Positions 48,152-60,324 of a stretch of 64,000 nt of DNA are shown in pieces. Below the pieces are notes generated by a model. That model did not search any database. It was given only the letters and a program-made list of their open reading frames with translations, and had not been told where the DNA came from. The position numbers were made by a program, and so were the translations under genes. This stretch comes from Phytoseiulus persimilis (Eukaryota; Arthropoda; Arachnida; Mesostigmata; Phytoseiidae). The stretch spans positions 30,442,001-30,506,000 of the forward strand of contig CM075101.1 of the NCBI GenBank assembly GCA_037576195.1. The letters are read 5' to 3'. The first letter of the stretch is position 1. Each line of letters opens with the position of its first letter.

Positions 48152-48738
48152 CAGTGGCGTAGCGAACCTTCATGATGCCCGGGGCGGATTTGATGCCCCC
48201 CTCTCTTTTTGGGGTATTTTTGTGTGTCCTCAAACACAAAATATGATCATCTGAGATGGAGATCTTCAGGGAAATGGAGACAATTTGCGCGAGCTGACCC
48301 GAATGTGAGCAACTAGAATATTACATGAGCAACTGGCTCACCTATTCTTGAAGGGTTATTTGCTTCGCCCCTGGAACTGCGAATCTTCTATTGACTCCTC
48401 GAAGTCAAACTCATCCGTGATGGACATCTCGATAGATAGGACAGCGAGGTTTGTCAACTTCGTTTGCTCGATCTCTGGTCCGAGGCAGAAAAAAAAAGAA
48501 CTCAACGTTGCCTCTCGATCAGGAAGGAGGACGAAAATTATATGGTGGTTCGTCAATAGGGTGAAAAATCAGATGCATCGATCGGACTTCGCCCCCACTA
48601 TGAGGATACCGGGAAAATATCTACGTGGAAGAGCTTAGAAACTCGAATGTGATAGGCATGGAGAGGCATTCTGATGCCCCCAGCGACCTGTTGCCCGGGG
48701 CGGACCGCCCCCCCGCCCCCCGCCTCGCTACGCTACTG
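48152..48738. mobile_element. hAT-like MITE, 587 bp, with exact 8-bp target duplication
   Basis: The ends are CAGTGGCGTAGCGA on the left and, reverse-complemented, CAGTAGCGTAGCGA on the right. The next layer is also mirrored (GATGCCCGGGGCGG at the left, CCGCCCC near the right). The exact 8-bp duplication CTGCGATG flanks it at 48144-48151 and 48739-48746. CAGTGGCGTAGC-type ends with 8-bp duplications are typical of hAT elements in many animals. There is no transposase; the small frames inside are not credible genes. The near-identical tips and perfect duplication suggest a fairly recent insertion. It sits at the 3' end of a probable - strand coding exon. Confidence 0.92.
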
Positions 48739-49198
48739 CTGCGATGGCGCTGGAACCGCTGCTCGGAACGTAGGCGGGACGGAATACCTTCGATTGGTAG
48801 CCTGTGTATTCGAATCTTAGGTTCCTCCCATCAGTGCTCGATGATTCGAGGCCGATGATTGAGTTTTCCATTCGAGCTGCTCCGAAGTCGGGAGTGCCCT
48901 CAGCGTCGCAACCATAGAATATGCTGTATGCGTCAACGCAGCGGGGGATCCTTCTTCTCTTCAAGAGTGCGACGATCGGAAAATCGCGCACACAAACGGT
49001 TGTACTAGTTAGCCGAGCGAGAGCCCGCTCATGTTTGCCTGTTGGTTGTGCGCATCGCACGGCCACTCAGTTTCCTTTGACGGCGGATCTTTCCCTCGAT
49101 TCGACACGCGAAGTCCCTCACTCTATTGTGAACACGCACCTCTAGAGCTTCCAGTTACCATACAATGCCGTCGGCGTGTTCGTGTGCGTTTCTGTTTT
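48728..49198 (-). CDS. 3' end of an unrecognised gene, stop codon donated by a MITE
   Basis: Two exons on the - strand fit in phase. The exon 49159-49198 has a strong TTTTTTCCAG acceptor and a GTAACT donor. The exon 48728-48950 contains CVDAYSIFYGCDAEG and a Ser/Thr-rich stretch ending SSGSSAIA. In the MITE-free sequence this exon would end ATC GCA GGT TGA (AIAG, stop). With the insertion the frame reads ATC GCA GCA GTA GCG TAG (AIAAVA, stop), so the element's end now supplies the last codons and stop. Further 5' exons were not found. A + strand frame at 49,156-49,460 competes with the upstream exon. No domain is recognised. Confidence 0.38.
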
Positions 49199-49860
49199 CT
49201 GGAAAAAAGCACTCAAACTTTCGGAAGTTCGGCCAGAGGTTCGCTACAACTATCGCGACGACGCTCCAATGCACTGGTACCTCGCTAGCCGCCGTGGTCA
49301 TTCCTCCTCTGAGCGGCTCGTCGGGGACGACGTAAAATTGGGAATGATTCCACGCCCCAAATTGGACAGAGTTGGTTTCATTGACGTTTCCGCCTCGGAA
49401 AGCATCTTGCCATCAGGACGACGCCGACGTAGGATGCACCAAAATCACGTTCCCCGATAGTATGCTGTCAAAGGAACCAAGTTCGGATCTTCAAGCTCAG
49501 CGACATAGAAGGAAGTAGAAATGGGGTGATCCACCAGCGGTTGAGAGCAGCTGTGCTGTTGTACAGATGAATTTGGTGTCCCACTTGAGGAGTTGAATAT
49601 CGAGCGTTCCACCATTGTGCGGTGGATGCTGCGGCTCATCCGAGTTGCATTCCACAGCGGAGTATTCGTTATCCGTATTGTTCCATTGAAGATCTGCAGA
49701 TACCATCCATCAATATCTGGGTCGATGAATGTTTCAATCAAGCAAACCGTTCACTTCAACATCGCATTCGGCGAGCTACCGAACTACCAATTCTTGAGAC
49801 CCGACTACTTTCAGCCATCCGTCTCGATCGCCATCGATGTTTGTCGAGCCATTGACTAGG

Positions 49861-52800
49861 CGACCCTTCGTCGAATTGCGGGTCGGAACTATTCCTTGAT
49901 CCCGACTGTGTTATGCCGTGTTCGCATTGAGTGCATGCGTTCAGAGAAGACCTTTGGCCGGAGTGATTTGTTTGACATCGATTTCTGCTTTCCTCCCAGA
50001 CCTCCCAGAATCCACAAGGCTACGAGAGGTGGGGCGAGAGGGCTGCCGACAGAAAAAGCAAACAGCGAGAGACGGAACAGGGTCCGCCCGACAACTGCGA
50101 CGACGGGGTGGGGTGTGGCGGACAACTGACTGACTGCCGGGCTGGCTCCGTGTCTCGCAACTCGTCCAGCGGTTTCTCGGTCGGTCTCTCGGCACGCTTG
50201 TTCGAATCCACAGTATTTTCATCCTGAAGTCTTTCAATTATTCTCGTTCCGTAAGTGCTGCTGCACAAATAGGTTCCATGGCTCCAACGAGCTGAGTCCG
50301 TTATCGTTCTGGTTTGTCTCTGCCCACATCTCGTACAACCGCAAAGCGCGCGATTGGACGTCACAACGGTTAACCTGCGTGCCACCCAGGAGCCCCCATT
50401 ACACGATTTGTCTGTAATCTCACCGAATCCGATCGTACATCTTCGCCCGAGTACAGTGAGCCCGACCATGACGAGCGCACGTTGTTGGGGTCTGTTTTTT
50501 ACTAGAATTATGAGGGGCGCCGAACTTCGCCATCGATTTGCAACGGTACGGGAATTTTCGGAAAATCAGATGTGAAAGAGTTGTTCGCTGCAAGATCTAC
50601 ATTCCTACTTGACGTCAGTTCCTCTTCACAAACGCGATTGAATCGCTAGGCAAGCTATCGAATCAATGATCCACTACCGCAAAACAAAGTCGCCAGGCAG
50701 GACACAAATCCTTACAAGAGACCACTTCCGACAACATTTCGATACCCGAACTCATGACAATCCTTCCGAATCGGGACCCGTCCTCTTAGCCATGACGACG
50801 ATGGGACCGACGAAAGCAAGAACGAAAGGCAACCTAGAGCACTTAATCAAGTGTGAGAATTCCTCCTGAATGTTCGTTCTCAAACAGACAAGGCCGGAAC
50901 GCTTCCAACTCTGGCGTCGACCATCGGACGTCGGCGTTCCTCTATCTCGTCTGTGAACAGCGTTCACGACCCTGCTTGGAGCCCTGCATCCTGTCATGAC
51001 GCCTGAACGAGCTCTGAGAGACAGCTCCAACCCGAAAGTTTCCCCATGACAGGGTGAAAAGTTCAATTTGATCAAGACGTGGTCGTGAACGTCTCGAGAC
51101 GGCCGGAGGCAACGATTTCGTTGCACTGCGGCCGCTGGCGATTCACACTTCCTGAATGAATGCTCGACGAATAAATGAAATCGATAAATTCGCTCAAAGG
51201 GAAAAGCGTCCGCTCCAGACAGAGAGGCCCGGTGAGCACATCGAGAGTCTACCCCGAGCTTTTCCTCCGGCGCTGGCTCGGTCTGGGCCATTGAAGATTT
51301 CGGGAGATCGCGCGGATATTTTTCGCCATAGCAGGATGCAAACGCATCAGCAAAGCCTTCAGTGTATGCCTGAATTTCGTCACTCCGGAATAATGGGCCA
51401 GCCGTTCGACCAACGACCCTCCTCGTCGTCGTGACAAAGCAAAGTCGGTGAAAAGAACGACAGGGGATATCGACGAGGAGTCTTCGGGCAAAGAAATAGG
51501 GTTCGTGTCTGTGAATTTCCGATCCATGCCGCGATGACCCTCAAGACCTGCGAGTACGTGAGTGCTCGCATATACGGGCATCGGAGGGAGAATGTCGGAC
51601 AATGGGAACTGGGGGTGTTACAATCCATCATAAGAGCCATCGCAGGCTCAACGATTCGACAACCTCTCTCACTTTATCGATCAGATCGCTGATGAGCTTT
51701 TGCCAGAAGCCGTCCACGTCATCCGGAATCCAGTTCAAGCCGGAGTTGACGGAAATCCATCATCGTTCAGATATGTAATTTTGGGGGAGGAAAAATTCTA
51801 TCCCGTACAGAGTCCGATGAGTTCTAGCCCTTGGAATCATCATTGAGATGGATCGCAGGTCGATCCAGCCGATGAATTATTGCGAATGTTCCCTCAGGTG
51901 CGAAGTTCGCGGCGAGAAACCTCTGTTTTTCTCAATGAGAGGAGAGAAGCTCGTGGGACCGTTCAGATAATGGACCACGATGTGCGGCAGTGAGCAATCT
52001 GCGCAAATTTAATAAGAGCGCAGAGCGTCTCGGCTTTGATTCTTTTTTGTGTGTGAAGTCATTTCCGTGTGACGTTTTTCCGGTATTGTTCGCAGAGTGA
52101 GAAGTCAACAGAAGATTCAGCAGTGAGTTTTACTTCGCACTTCGCTGAGCGTAAACTGAGCCAATGGAGTCATCAATAGAGGTTTCTATCAGAACCAATC
52201 GGTCCACGGTCTACTCTCTCATTCGTTGAAGCTTAGAACGCCGGAGCGACTGATTCCGTCACGGAACGTGGACTCCAGGATTGAATTTCAGCTCGATTTG
52301 GGTCTCATTAGCGTCCGGAAAGAGACTCCTTCAGGGAGTCGAATCGCTAGCGGGCACGAAACTGGCTGACAATGAGTGGAAACTCGAAACAAAATGTCAT
52401 TGAATGAGAATCTATTCACGCAGCTGGAAGAAACTCGCAACTCGCAATGATCTTGAAATTCCAAACTCATGTACTCGATGTAGGGCAGAACAATGTCCAA
52501 TTGTCTCGTTGATGGTGAAGACGGACCCGCTGAATGCAATCCACGAGGAGCGATCGGTCTTGTTCACTGACGTACATCATGAGTGCCCTCGTTGAGTGCC
52601 AATGATGGAGCTCGGGAAGACAGCACAATTCAATTGTAGAAAAACCCTCCGCGTGCAGTAATTGAAAAAAGCGTCCTCTCTTCCGACAGTTCATGTGGAC
52701 ACAACTCATCGTTTCCGAAGCCAATTGAGCAAACCCTGATTCTCCACTAATGATACAAAGACGAACGGGACGAAACGTTGTGGTTCTCATTCACGCAATC

Positions 52801-55800
52801 GAATCTGTCGGAGTCACGCGGACAGATTGAGGTACGGAGTCTTCTACGAAGCCGAAGACGAGGGATATTTTTGCACCTGAATCATGATTTCTCGCTGTGC
52901 GATTCGAATAACCTCTAGAGCCACTCAACGTCGAGGAGATCGTGGCAATTTCGCGGTCACTACCGCTGAACCAACCGGAGGCGACTCTTCAGTTTTAAAG
53001 TCTCTCATGGAATCAATCTTGACCGCTCCAGACAGCGGTTTCGATCTCAGGCTTCCTCGAAAGGAAATCGAATGAAGGCCGACAGTTTAGGGTGATCAGA
53101 TAGACCTCTTGGATTTCAACTTCAATATGTGAGTTGTGAATGATTCTATTCGCATTTGGAGAAGCAACCCCGTGACGAGGAGACACTGAAGCAGTGCTGT
53201 CTCCATTCACGTATGCGCAACTCACCCTTAGGAAGCTATTGCTGAAATCTATTTCTGTTTAATCCCAGTGCGACGTTCGAGTTCAAACCACTATTCGAAC
53301 CACTCACTGCAACTCTGACGGAGTTCCACTATAGGACCAGACTACAGTTACGAGCGATGCCAGATCTATCCAATGTGATCACTTTATCCGTTCACGCAAT
53401 CGTTCCGAGAACTGAAGCAAAGTCGATATTGGGCCATCCGGCACAGACGATTCTTGGCAAGTGCGGTGCGCGGTCTGAATGAATCCTCGCGACGCTTCGG
53501 TCCGCTCGCTCATAGGGGGCGCTGTTCACTCAACAAACTACCGTCGTCGGAAAGAAGGTTCTTCGTTGAGCAGCCGTTTAGAAGAAACGGAAAATCGAGC
53601 GAGACACTCGAAAGACAGTCAGAGCCTCTGAAATCCAAGGCAGAGACAACTTTCGCTCCTTCCTCCGTTCCAGGCCAATGGGTTTGGAATATTAGCTCAC
53701 TGGGAGGGGGGGGGGGGGGCAACACGACACCATGGGTCATCAAACCAGGGGCTCAAGGCCGCAATCTTTTCCGGCGCCCAGCAGAAAACGGATTTTCCAC
53801 GACGGTTTCCCATGACGCTAGCAGGAATATACAATATGGAAGAGACCGATGGTCAGATGCAAATCCGAAGAAACTTATCTTCCCTTTCTCGAGAACAGCT
53901 GGCGCTGAATAGGACCGACGGCTCCCACTGAATGATCATACTCCTGTCGCCCATCTGACCATGTAGCTCGATCATCTCTCGATTCGATTGCTTAAACGGA
54001 TCGTAATCAGCTAACGGACGAAAACACGGATGGCACTCCACTGCTTGCCATACGAGCGTGTCAAGTTCGGTGTCCATCCGACCGACCGTGTGTGGTTTTT
54101 CCATGTCATTCAGAGTGGTACAGTGAGATCCTCCTTGGCTAGCACGGAATACCGATACATCAATATATCAGGCACCAAACCCATTTAAGGTTCCTTGCAC
54201 AGTGAAAGAGAGAAAAATTCCACATGGAAACAAGACATTCTCATCCGTTCACAGAGCAGCGCAGTACGAGCTTTTTTCGGAATCCAAATGATACTTTTGA
54301 CGGGAACACAGCGGAACAAACTTTACCTTCGACAATCCCAAGGGTCATGCCAGCAACTAACCAGGCGTAATTTGCTCAGAAAATAATTTGCTCAAGTTCT
54401 TTCGAAAGTCATTGAAACTGTATTTTTCTGTGAACAAGCTATGCCATGTCAATTCGAAGTTCAATGGCAGCTAAGATCAAGGAGGTTCTCTCTCTCACAC
54501 ATGGATGCTGCGTTCGATTCCTGCGTTCCCAAGGATAACTTAGTACAGGATTCAGTCTCAGACCCGCTCCGAGTTCCTTTTGTTGCTTCCGGCAGTTGCC
54601 GAGCACCCCCTTCAGTGGCGAGCATGACATTTGTTCGAAAAAGAGAACCCAGAGTGACATCATGAACTCATACGGCGGATATCAACATTGTATCCGATCA
54701 GTCGCAGATTCTCGCATCCTTCGTATCTCTTCCGTGCGTCGTCGTCTTCGGCTTCTGACACGGGTGTCGAAGCTCTCGGTGGAGCCCCGTTGCCACCGGC
54801 GTCGACGTTACCGTTTTTGAAATCGTCGTATTCATAACGCAGCGCAAGTGGCAATATTTGTGAATGACACCAGCGAGACGCCAATGTGCTTTTTTTTTCG
54901 CTGCAAAAGTCATCCCTCGATAAATTCACTGCTGTGTAGATTTTGGGGAAATTTCCAGCGTGGACGACGCTTTTTTCGGGGATTTACTTTCTCCTACGTT
55001 GAAGATGGAAGTTTCCTTAAAAACCGATATTTCCAGAACTCAAGCGCTGGTTCCGGATCAAGCCGAATAACTTCCGGAGCGATGGTTCGTGGTCAGCATA
55101 GGCTCTAGGGCTCGGAGAACCCTCCTCCCCATCCTCGTCAGATATATGTTCTTCTTTTAAGCTTCACTCCATCTCGAGGCTACTCTGAAGGCTCTGGAAG
55201 AAACGATTACCGAAAACAGCAGAAGGTGTAGAGTCAAACAGAAAGAAGCCTGATTGCTCATGAAAGCGAACTCCATCCTTTCGAGCCTCGGCTTCTTGAA
55301 AGAAGTTGGCTCAAAGAACGTTCAACGGGCATTAAATGGTCTGAATCGGGAGTCGGTTTTCCGTTCGTTGCCTTATGCGGGCGGTAGGGTAGTCTCGAAG
55401 AACAGAGGACATTCTGTTCGCTCACTCAAAACCATCTGGAGACAGTTCGTCCATCCGTCACGGGCGTTCTTCCGCGGTTTCGTGGTCGGATTTCTCTCCA
55501 TGCTCTACTTACCCGTCTACCGCTCTCATCTTCTGCGCCTTGCGGATGACCGTTGGAATGCAGGACTGGATGGGTAGAATCATCACAAGGTATGCGCGAG
55601 AAAACAATTGCGCTACTAGACAACGTTCTCGCGAGGGCCGAGAACGGACGTGAGAGAATTGAACATCCGACCAAAGTCCACGCGAGCACCGTGTTGCTCT
55701 CCGACTCGGCTGCATTCCGTCCGTCACGCATGGAAGACGGAAATAAGAGTGCGCGCTGTATGAGATATCGAGAGTACCTGAGATTTGGCTCGATAAAAGT

Positions 55801-58800
55801 GGGAGGTTGAGTGGAAAGTTCTAACTCTCGTTCATCGTTTCATTTCCTGACCCCGGACGAGAAAGCGGGAACGTCTCGTCGCTGTCGGCCGAAGCTTAGT
55901 CTTCTCGTCAAGACAGTATGATGTCACCACAACCGTTGAACACGCGAGGCGTGAGGTAACCTTGCTTTAATTTTTAAGACGATTCTCACTTCCAGGAAAG
56001 AAGAATGAAGAGAGAAAAACGCACCGAACGTCCGGTACAATGTGCATGGTCCGCGAAAACAATAAAAAACTGAGACTCGTAACAAGCGCAGATAGACACA
56101 GCTAGATGCGGGCTCGTCAAGCAACAATGAGCTCAAGAGCTCGGATCATTTGAAGTCCTAGAGTACTGCTGTGGACGCACGATAGGAACCTGGGAGAGAA
56201 AAACAACCGAACGAACACGGGTGTCGAACACGTCATCGAGTGACTCAACGCTTGACCAATTATATTGCTGCACACGATATCGGTCGGAAGCTCAAGGGAT
56301 CGTCTTGCAGCTGATGACGAGCCCACTTTTCTGGAAAGTGAGGGAACTGGAGTTAATCGGTCGAAGATCCTGCACCGCTGAAGTGTCGGGGTATTATTGT
56401 GAGACGAACATCATACAGTCACATCTGCTGAAATGTCGCGAGGGAATCCATCTTCATCAGAAATGAAACGGAATTTATCCAACCACTGAGCAATGGCGGG
56501 AAGTGATTCAAGAGCAACGGTAGAAAGTAAAATCACCACTCCGGCTACGTTCAGAATTCGTTCCGGTGGGACCGCTATCGACCGACTTTCGCGGAGCAAG
56601 TTGAGCTCAACGATTCCTTCGTCGCGCACTGGACTGAAATCCCATTCAGTGGACAATCTTCTTATCTTGGGTCACAGAGAAACGCCGTCTTCATCGTGAT
56701 CGTTCGCTAACGACGTCGGTCCCAGAATAGTTGGCTGCAGTGTTACGTGTTACGTCGCTTAATTGGCGCCGACTCGACATTGTTTCCAGCTCCTGCAGAA
56801 AATCGCATCAGAGTCTCCGGCGTCAGGTGGGGTCAACTTGAACGATGACCGCGACCTAGAAACACATCCGACACCGAAACACGGCGGTTATTTACGAGAA
56901 CGACTGTGACATCGAAAGCGTCTCGCTGAATTTTCGCCTGCGACGGAAAGACTTCTGTCATGCTGAAAGGCGCGCTTCTATAACGACTGCACGGCAGGCA
57001 CGGTGATGGTAACCCTAACAGGAACGTTTTCGGGAAGACCAGAGCGAATCGTGAGTAGTCGCCGTGAGCACTGTTCTGATGCGAATCGGACACAACCTGG
57101 AGTGAGTTTCCGCGAGAATCTTTGTTCGCCAGTGCGCCCCTGATTGTTTTGAATTGAACAAATAAACCGACTCGACTGCCGATATCAATTTCTATTCGAA
57201 CCGATTTTGACAGGAACATCTCGAAGGCAGCGACTTGAACCTGAGAAACCGCTGTTGGTCATCAGCGGTCCTTGATCTGAGGGAGGCCGCGCATCGAGAC
57301 ACGCTCATTCCCTTGACAGACGTACGTGACCGGCCCGAGGCATTTCTACATGGGTATCACTTGCTCACAACTCTAGAGAAACGATTACATGGTCAATTAT
57401 AGCAACTCAACTATAATCTTGGAACTATAAAACTTGGATCCAAATCGATGACGTACTTCACCTGTGAATATGTCGATATAGGGTTGAGTGAGAATCAGCC
57501 AATACTGAGCCCAAAATCCATCTCTAGAGCAATGGAGAGATTGATTTCGCTGCTGTACAAGACTGAGTATGCGAAACTTTCCATAACTGTGGAATGGAAC
57601 GAAATACAATAATGCGGACACCTGTAGCCAACCGGGCATATAGCCTATATATATTTATCCAATATTAGATCGAATTCTGCGGAAGATAGTGACTTCAATA
57701 GTCCGCCAGAGTCGTGTCGCTGTCTCTACGATGAGCTGCTCTCTGGAATAAAAGATATGCGTCGGGTCGTGGGCGTTTCAGAGGACAGATATTGCAACCG
57801 AAAATACGTGGAAGAGGCTCGGAAGTTCCGAATCATATTGAGGGCCGCGTGGGGTTAGGTAAGAGAGCTGCAACTGGCGAATCACGACGCTCAGCCGAAT
57901 TGAAGCCTTTGATCCGATCGCTCACTCATGGTAACAACGGAAACACATGAGCTTCAGCTGCCGCCCAATATTTGGCCGAGACAGTGTGCAACTAAGCTAA
58001 ATTGTTCGATTCGCAGTCAAAAGGCTCATTCCTCGTCCAGCGGAGCACTACGAGGAGACAGCGTAACATCGAAATCAATCGCTTCATTGATTTAGGAGAA
58101 GCGGCATAAAGCTGAGCTCGAGATTGACTGATTCGTCCTCAACCCTCATCTGCGCTGATACATTGATTGACATTGAAAGGCCGCGCACCCGCTCAGGCTT
58201 TCTGTGTACTCAAAAATCATATAAGAAGTTTTTACGTGCTGAGCCCCCGAGGAGTGTTTCAGCAGTCTCATTGAAGTGTTAAATGACCCGACATGGTTGA
58301 CGAGGAATAGGGAGAACTGGGTGATCGCTTGGAGCCCAGGAGATGAGTTTCACAATGGAGTGTCCTCCATCGCCGTACGACTGCCCGTAGATGAGGTATG
58401 ATCATTCGGAAGTCGAAACGTTATCCCATAACTTAGAAGGGAGGCGCTCATCCGTCCACCTCATTTGATTGCCGATGAATCGGTGAAACCGTTAGTTGTT
58501 CGACCGGAACTTTTGATAGAAATTCGGGGCCCACGAAGAAGTCGCTGTTCCCCGGAAACTCGCGTCCCTGCGAAAGTGCGTTGCGTTCCGGGCTCTGCCT
58601 TCCCACGCTGTAGCGAAGTTAGCCCGCCATGTAGATTTGCCGCTGAGACTATGGTCTGTCCAATTGGCCTGCATGTTGAAGATCATCGTCATCGACGGCT
58701 GGCGCCCACCCCTTTCCCCGAGGAGGCGTGAGAAATTTGCTGCGACGAATCGCGGGTATGTCATTGAAGTTATCGGCCGTCTTTAGGTACAACCGAATAT

Positions 58801-60324
58801 CCGATACATTCGATGTCAGGTTTTGTACCCGATTTCATGCATCGTCAGGAAGCGCAAAAGTGTGTGTCACTTCATTTCGCATGAGCGAACAATATATACC
58901 GACCATCTTAAGGTTTCATCATTCAGAACTCCACTCTTCGAAGATTTTAGTCGTTGTCGGAGAGCAGAATGTCGAATCTTGATCCTCGCATTTGAATCCG
59001 TCTTGTAAACTACCTTGTCCCGATGGATTCTCTATCAGTAGCTAACTTATCGATGGATTCGGATCCGAACTAGAAGACGCCTCGGAACTCGACACACAGC
59101 CTCGCTCAGTTCTATTCAAACCCGATGCCTCTGCTTCGCTCCGCCTTACACAGAAGGAAGGAGTTCATGCTCTCCAGCCCTAAGAAGGATGAGTTTGCGG
59201 CATGATCGCAGTCGAAAGAAAAGGCGCCACTCTCGTGAATGTGCACACCTCCGTAGGAATTAGAACCGGATCGAATAAACACCGTCAGACTTTGAGAACG
59301 AGCCCGAGTTCCTCGCTTCATCGCATATTGCGGCCTGAATGACGAAGTAACACACAACCGCACACCTCGTCAAAGGCAAGGTATTTTCACGTCGGAGCGG
59401 TGGAGGACGAGTCTCACGACCTGCCTGACAGCGCTCATCATTTGAACCCGATGCGTTTGACAACCTAAACGCACAAGAACGCTGTGATCGGATCCAGAGG
59501 ATCGTTCTGTGTGGGGTTCACCATCTGGGTCGTTCCTGTCTAGTTTCTCGAGAGCTTCGGTACTTGATTGCTGCAAGAAGATCACTGAGCATCCTGTCGG
59601 TTGATCCCCTTCCCCTGGTCAGCTCGAAACAGAAATTCCAGAGAGCTTCCTCGAAGATTTCGGAGATCCGTTTTCGCAACAGCGCTATTTGAATAAGCAT
59701 CCTCATGCTCAAGAATGGCTCTGAAAACCTCCGAACTAGAAAAGAACGCCCTGTGCGCGTGGGATTTCCTTGTTGTGCAATCGAGTTTTGATTCGGGTTT
59801 CCGATATCTGTTCCGGCATCTAGCACCGCAAAACCCGCTCGAAGTGGCGAACATCCGTGGCCAAAACTGTGGTATGAACCTAACGAGACCTCTAGTCCCA
59901 CCTCAAAACGCCGTTTTGGTGAGCTGGCGCTAGCGGAAAGGTGGATTCAGACTCGCGACGATGTGTATCAGGCATGTTCAGAATGTCCGCACGTCCCGAA
60001 TCAGGAGTTAACCGATCAAGCCATCATCCAGAGGGGATGTGATCAGTCATGCGACCGCACCTACTGCCAACAACCTTCCTCTGAGGAGGACGTCTCAGAC
60101 TGCATAGTATTTTAGACTTCACGGGAGCCATTGAAGCTCAAAGATGGAGGAGGGGACGAAGCAGCGCCAATCTCCGGGGTTGAGGCACACGAACGAGGCA
60201 CTACGGTACACATCCTCCCTCCTCCAGCTGATCTCCAATTTTCAGGCTCATTCAGCTTCTGATCGATGAGTACATGCGCGGCTCGAGTTCCCCGCATTCT
60301 TTCGAGTTTATTGCAAAATATCTA
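49861..60324. other. Long stretch without a recognisable gene
   Basis: Several short frames with good donors exist, for example + 51,156-51,231 (ending GTGAGC) and - 50,424-50,469 (ending GTGAGA), and an 81-codon - frame at 56,411-56,656 with one hydrophobic segment. None could be extended into a gene of recognisable family, and opposite-strand frames are about equally open. A - strand GTAAGT donor near 55,515 suggests at least one more spliced gene here. Confidence 0.4.
53706..53719. repeat. G14 homopolymer
   Basis: An uninterrupted run of 14 G. A similar G10 run lies at 11271-11280 in the last-but-one stomatin intron. Such runs are prone to length change and sequencing error. Confidence 0.95.

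Noticed and set aside
49593-49859. + strand terminal exon candidate (after TTGTACAG)
   Set aside because: Good acceptor and natural-looking translation, but no upstream + strand donor was found and two - strand frames are equally open.
50180-50215. tRNA-like B-box (TTCGAATCC)
   Set aside because: No matching A-box at the right distance and no acceptor stem; the rest does not fold as a cloverleaf.
53454-53912. 152-codon + frame containing a Gly run
   Set aside because: It crosses the G14 homopolymer and has no motif; length is within the range seen by chance here.
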